Assembly: GCF_020520425.1 (NCBI RefSeq)
Contig: NC_079487.1
Coordinates: 129,292,385 to 129,356,384, forward strand
Source of the DNA: Spinacia oleracea
Lineage: Eukaryota > Streptophyta > Magnoliopsida > Caryophyllales > Amaranthaceae
Length of the DNA stretch: 64,000 bases
Reading direction: 5' to 3'
The position numbers and the translations under genes were made by a program. The notes beneath the pieces are model-generated. The model was not told the origin of the DNA. It saw only the letters and a list, made by a program, of their open reading frames with translations, and searched no databases. Position 1 is the stretch's first letter, and each line of letters starts with the position of its first letter. Shown piece after piece: positions 61,201 through 64,000 of the stretch.

Positions 61201-62439
61201 AGATATATCAGAAAATTGAGTATCTCATCCATCTAAGTTAATCTAGTGCCTTTACAAATTTTTAATTAGTTGATAAATGCAATTCCAGTCCTTTTGCTAT
61301 TCCAGGCTTTCCAGCTTTACTAATATACTATTGCTAAAACTATCTAACATTCTAACTCACTCTTCCAAAAACCTATAAGCATAGGTAACAACTTTATGGG
61401 TACATCACTCTAGGATATTGGAAGTAGAAACCACCTTGGAACTTGCTTGTTCAAATGTACGGAACCATCAGAAAGCTAAAAAAAATGTTTAATTGTCTCA
61501 TTCCAGTTCCTACTATTGAGGATAATATCAAAGAGATTATATCTCCTTGACTGTAGCAAGTGATTGATTATAATCAATCACAATATTTTATATTTGTATA
61601 GATATTATTATAGGATATCTTCTTATTTAGGAAAATATTGATTTTGTAATATTCTTAGACAGTTAGACTTGTATAAATACTCCAACATTAGCGTTAATAC
61701 AATCAAGCTTTCTCATAACTCTATCACCTACTTCCTGCATCATCCAATTCCCATGAAACATAGAAGTTTCTTGCCAATGGGGCGCTTAGAATCATAGACT
61801 AATACGGAGTATTTATGCACACATTTCCTTGGAAATTGACTTATGAACCAAAGAAACGATTAACAGAATTACTTCCATTGATACTCATCACTCATGTTTC
61901 TAAAGAAGGTCAAGTTCCATGAATTCGAAGCTTACTAAAGGAATTGAACTTTTTCATCTACTCGAATTCATTAATCATAACTCAAAATTACAATATTCAG
62001 CCAACACATTAATCAGCAACTAACAAACTCATAATTACTTTCTAACATTCAAAATCACCTTAACAGAAACATTCAAGATTACTAAACAACTTGGTTTTGC
62101 TCAAAACTAACACTGGTACTCTTCACACTAAAGTATCATAAAGTTAGAAAATTAGAAAATTATTTACCAGATTATCTTCATAGTTCGTACCCAGTACCCA
62201 ATTATCAAAATTAAAGAACCCCACTAAGTTAAAACAATTCCACCAAATACATACAATTAATTAGTTCTAAAGAAAAAACAAAACTATAGAGAATTACAGA
62301 AACAAAATGGAAAAAAGGGGAGAATATCAAATAAAATGAAATTACCTTGAGCACGAATTACACGGGAGAAACGTCTGGGAGAAGCTGCAGGAGAAGAAAT
62401 GGGGAAGCTGTAAGCTATTGAAGCTTGAAGAGCTTTCAT
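58213..62439 (-). CDS. FTRC: Ferredoxin-thioredoxin reductase catalytic chain, chloroplastic
   Basis: Encodes the 144-residue catalytic subunit that passes electrons from photosynthetic ferredoxin through a 4Fe-4S centre to thioredoxins in the plastid stroma. Six exons: 62439-62346, 60647-60535, 59921-59872, 59781-59710, 58416-58356 and 58257-58213, all with GT-AG introns and a total of exactly 145 codons. Residues 1-31 (MKALQASIAYSFPISS start, Arg-rich end) form the transit peptide. The core has the CPC-CPC-CHC pattern. By comparison with the cyanobacterial enzyme, Cys85 and Cys115 form the active disulphide and Cys83, Cys102, Cys104 and Cys113 hold the cluster. Cys58 (YFCVDK) is also conserved, while Cys50 is extra. 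Intron 1 is long (1.7 kb). Nothing is broken. Sequence is close to the spinach protein. The gene is unrelated in function to the P450 array. Confidence 0.96.
61549..61725. mobile_element. Possible solo LTR (copia-like) in FTR intron 1
   Basis: The stretch has a palindromic start region (tgattgattataatcaatca), a TATAAATAC promoter-like site and a pyrimidine-rich end near ctatca, as in short copia LTRs. No target duplication was identified and there is no internal region, so confidence is low. Confidence 0.3.
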
Positions 62440-62883
62440 GGTATATTAATTTTTGTTGTAAAATTGATTTGATTTGAACAAAATTATGAAAAAGAATTCG
62501 ATAGAAAAATTATATTTCCAGGGGTTTAAGCAAAAATAGAAATTAAAAAAGCACTGCGCGCCACAGCCACTCGTTGGGGAAATATCTGATTTTTATCAGA
62601 AGAAATAATATTATGTGATAATAATATTTGTGGATTTTTAAGGGAAAATTATTGAGCCACTCGGTTTGGATTTGGTTGTTTTGGACTTTTTGAGTTTTAT
62701 GACTATCACAACTCAGTCTAAGGCCCACCAGTCATTTGGACCCATAGAACTATAGAAGACAAGCAATGGCCCAAAAGAGGAAGAATAAGAGAGAAGGAAG
62801 TAGTACGGTGGCACGGCCTATGCACGATCGTGCCAGCCCACGTGAACCTTGCAGGCAGAAATGCATTTTTTTTATAAAATATA
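62440..62883. other. FTR gene promoter region
   Basis: Upstream flank of the FTR catalytic chain. It includes GGCCCA-type site II-like elements near 62720 and 62770. No other gene seen. Confidence 0.45.
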
Positions 62884-63361
62884 GGCAAAAATGACCTTTT
62901 ATAACCCAAATTTTGTGAGAAATGATTTTATATAATATTTTTGTGAAATCACACATTAAAGTAAATCTTTTTTGCGAAAGACTACCTAAGGGAAGTTTCC
63001 GTCATTGATTGAGCTTTTTCTGACAATTGAGTTGCACTTGAGAAGCACGTGTGGCTTCATTTTGCTACATTTTAAACAAAACACATTGTTAAAGTGATGT
63101 TTATTTTGGTAGTGCTCAATTTTGATATATTGTGTCGTATTTAAGGGAAGCGTTTCCACTAAACATGCTCGTTTTCACAAGCTAACATGTAAAATGAAGC
63201 TACAGTGTTGCTCACGTGTAATTCAATGGCCGAAAAAGCTCAGTGAATGCCGAAAACTTTCCTTTGGTTGCCTTTCGCAAAAAAAAAATTAAGGTTTTTT
63301 TTTTACAAATAAAATTATATCAAAATTTGGGCTATAAAATGTCCTTTTTGGCAAATTTGCC
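62884..63361. mobile_element. Mutator-like MITE with ~190-bp inverted arms
   Basis: Flanks taaaatata (62875-62883) and taaagtata (63362-63370) agree at 8 of 9 bases. Arms start ggcaaaaatgacctttta and end in the inverted aaaatgtcctttttggcaaa-type sequence. They stay recognisable for about 190 bp each, leaving a short centre. No coding content. It lies about 450 bp upstream of the FTR start codon. Confidence 0.75.
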
Positions 63362-64000
63362 TAAAGTATATGGGTTTTTCACAAAAGGACACAAGACTCT
63401 TACACGGCCATGCCACTATTATTTGTTGTAAATGAGCCATAAATGGGAATAAAGAAATTACAAATAAAAGGTGGGGGAAATCAAACTCGAAACTTATCGT
63501 ACACAGACAATCAGTCTTAACCACTAGACTAAAACTTAATTGGTATTTCACCATCATTTGTAGTTTTGTACCGTGCAACACATGACAACTGCACCATTTT
63601 CTTGGACATGTCCCCCTTGTTTAAATAGCTTGTTATCCTAAGTTCGGAAATAATAAGTAATTTTTGGAGGGAATTCTAGATTTTGGGGTTTTCTTTGCTC
63701 CTTTGCTTTAATTTGGTTCTCTAGTTTTAATTCAAGACAATTTCATTTTCAAGTAATCTTTAAATATGCATTAGTGTAACAACAATTGAAGCAAGTTCTT
63801 CACCATTCCAACTCTAAGTCAAGTTTAAGTATTATCTCTTTAGTGCTTTATTTATCTTTATGTTCATGTCATATGTTAATAGCTTTCTACCATAAGTAGT
63901 ATGTACTTCATGTTCATTTTTTGAATTTGATGTTTTTTTTTACCATAAAAATTATGCTTTGCTTTTCTTGTTTTATTTCTTTAAATCTACTACTCCGTAG
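63362..64000. other. Right edge, with a SINE head
   Basis: At 63450-63545 the minus strand carries an A-box-like TTAGTCTAGTGGTTAAGACT and a B-box-like GTTTCGAGTTTGATTTCC, consistent with a tRNA-derived SINE. The rest of the edge has no recognised gene. Confidence 0.5.

Overview
The window is nuclear DNA from a flowering plant. The genes have short exons, GT-AG introns and AT-rich spacers. They include plastid-targeted proteins (the catalytic chain of ferredoxin-thioredoxin reductase and a cis-prenyltransferase), a plant-type ubiquitin-RUB fusion and the ribosomal protein eL43. Spacers are full of small DNA transposons (Stowaway, hAT-like, Mutator-like, CACTA-like, Helitron) and tRNA-derived SINEs. 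The frequent 'tacggagtac'-type Stowaway ends and a spinach-like FTR catalytic chain suggest Caryophyllales, but that is an inference.

Layout. Seven intact CYP71-clan cytochrome P450 genes and one P450 remnant lie on the minus strand between 2.5 and 54.5 kb. They form three sub-groups: genes 1 and 2 plus the remnant (2.5-8.0 kb and 17.6 kb); genes 4 and 5, a close pair (18.4-23.9 kb); and genes 6, 7 and 8 (34.8-54.5 kb). Each has two exons split by one phase-0 intron just before the I-helix. Among them sit eL43 (13.5-14.9 kb, plus), the RUB fusion (27.2-27.7 kb, plus), a three-exon cis-prenyltransferase (29.5-31.2 kb, minus) and a decayed ubiquitin-L40 gene (44.3-44.9 kb, minus). The right end holds a small SAM-domain gene (55.3-56.9 kb, minus) and the six-exon FTR catalytic subunit (58.2-62.4 kb, minus).

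How the genes relate. The P450 array grew by local duplication: the 3' flank of gene 1 recurs beside the remnant at 16.4-17.8 kb, and copies of the last exon of the SAM gene lie between P450 genes 7 and 8. A cis-prenyltransferase (prenyl diphosphate supply) within a P450 array (oxidation) resembles a specialised-metabolism cluster, but no terpene synthase or transferase is in view. The eL43, RUB and FTR genes are housekeeping genes and give the locus its conserved frame.

Mobile DNA. The most unusual elements are: a 3.4 kb TIR element filled with a ~20-bp minisatellite plus a miniature relative at 45.3 kb; a 683-bp Mutator-like element with a perfect 9-bp target duplication, six copies of a 21-bp palindrome and a tRNA-Arg-derived partial dimer, nested in a second TIR element; a minus-strand Helitron; and several hAT-like elements with 8-bp target duplications. 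No complete LTR retrotransposon was recognised.
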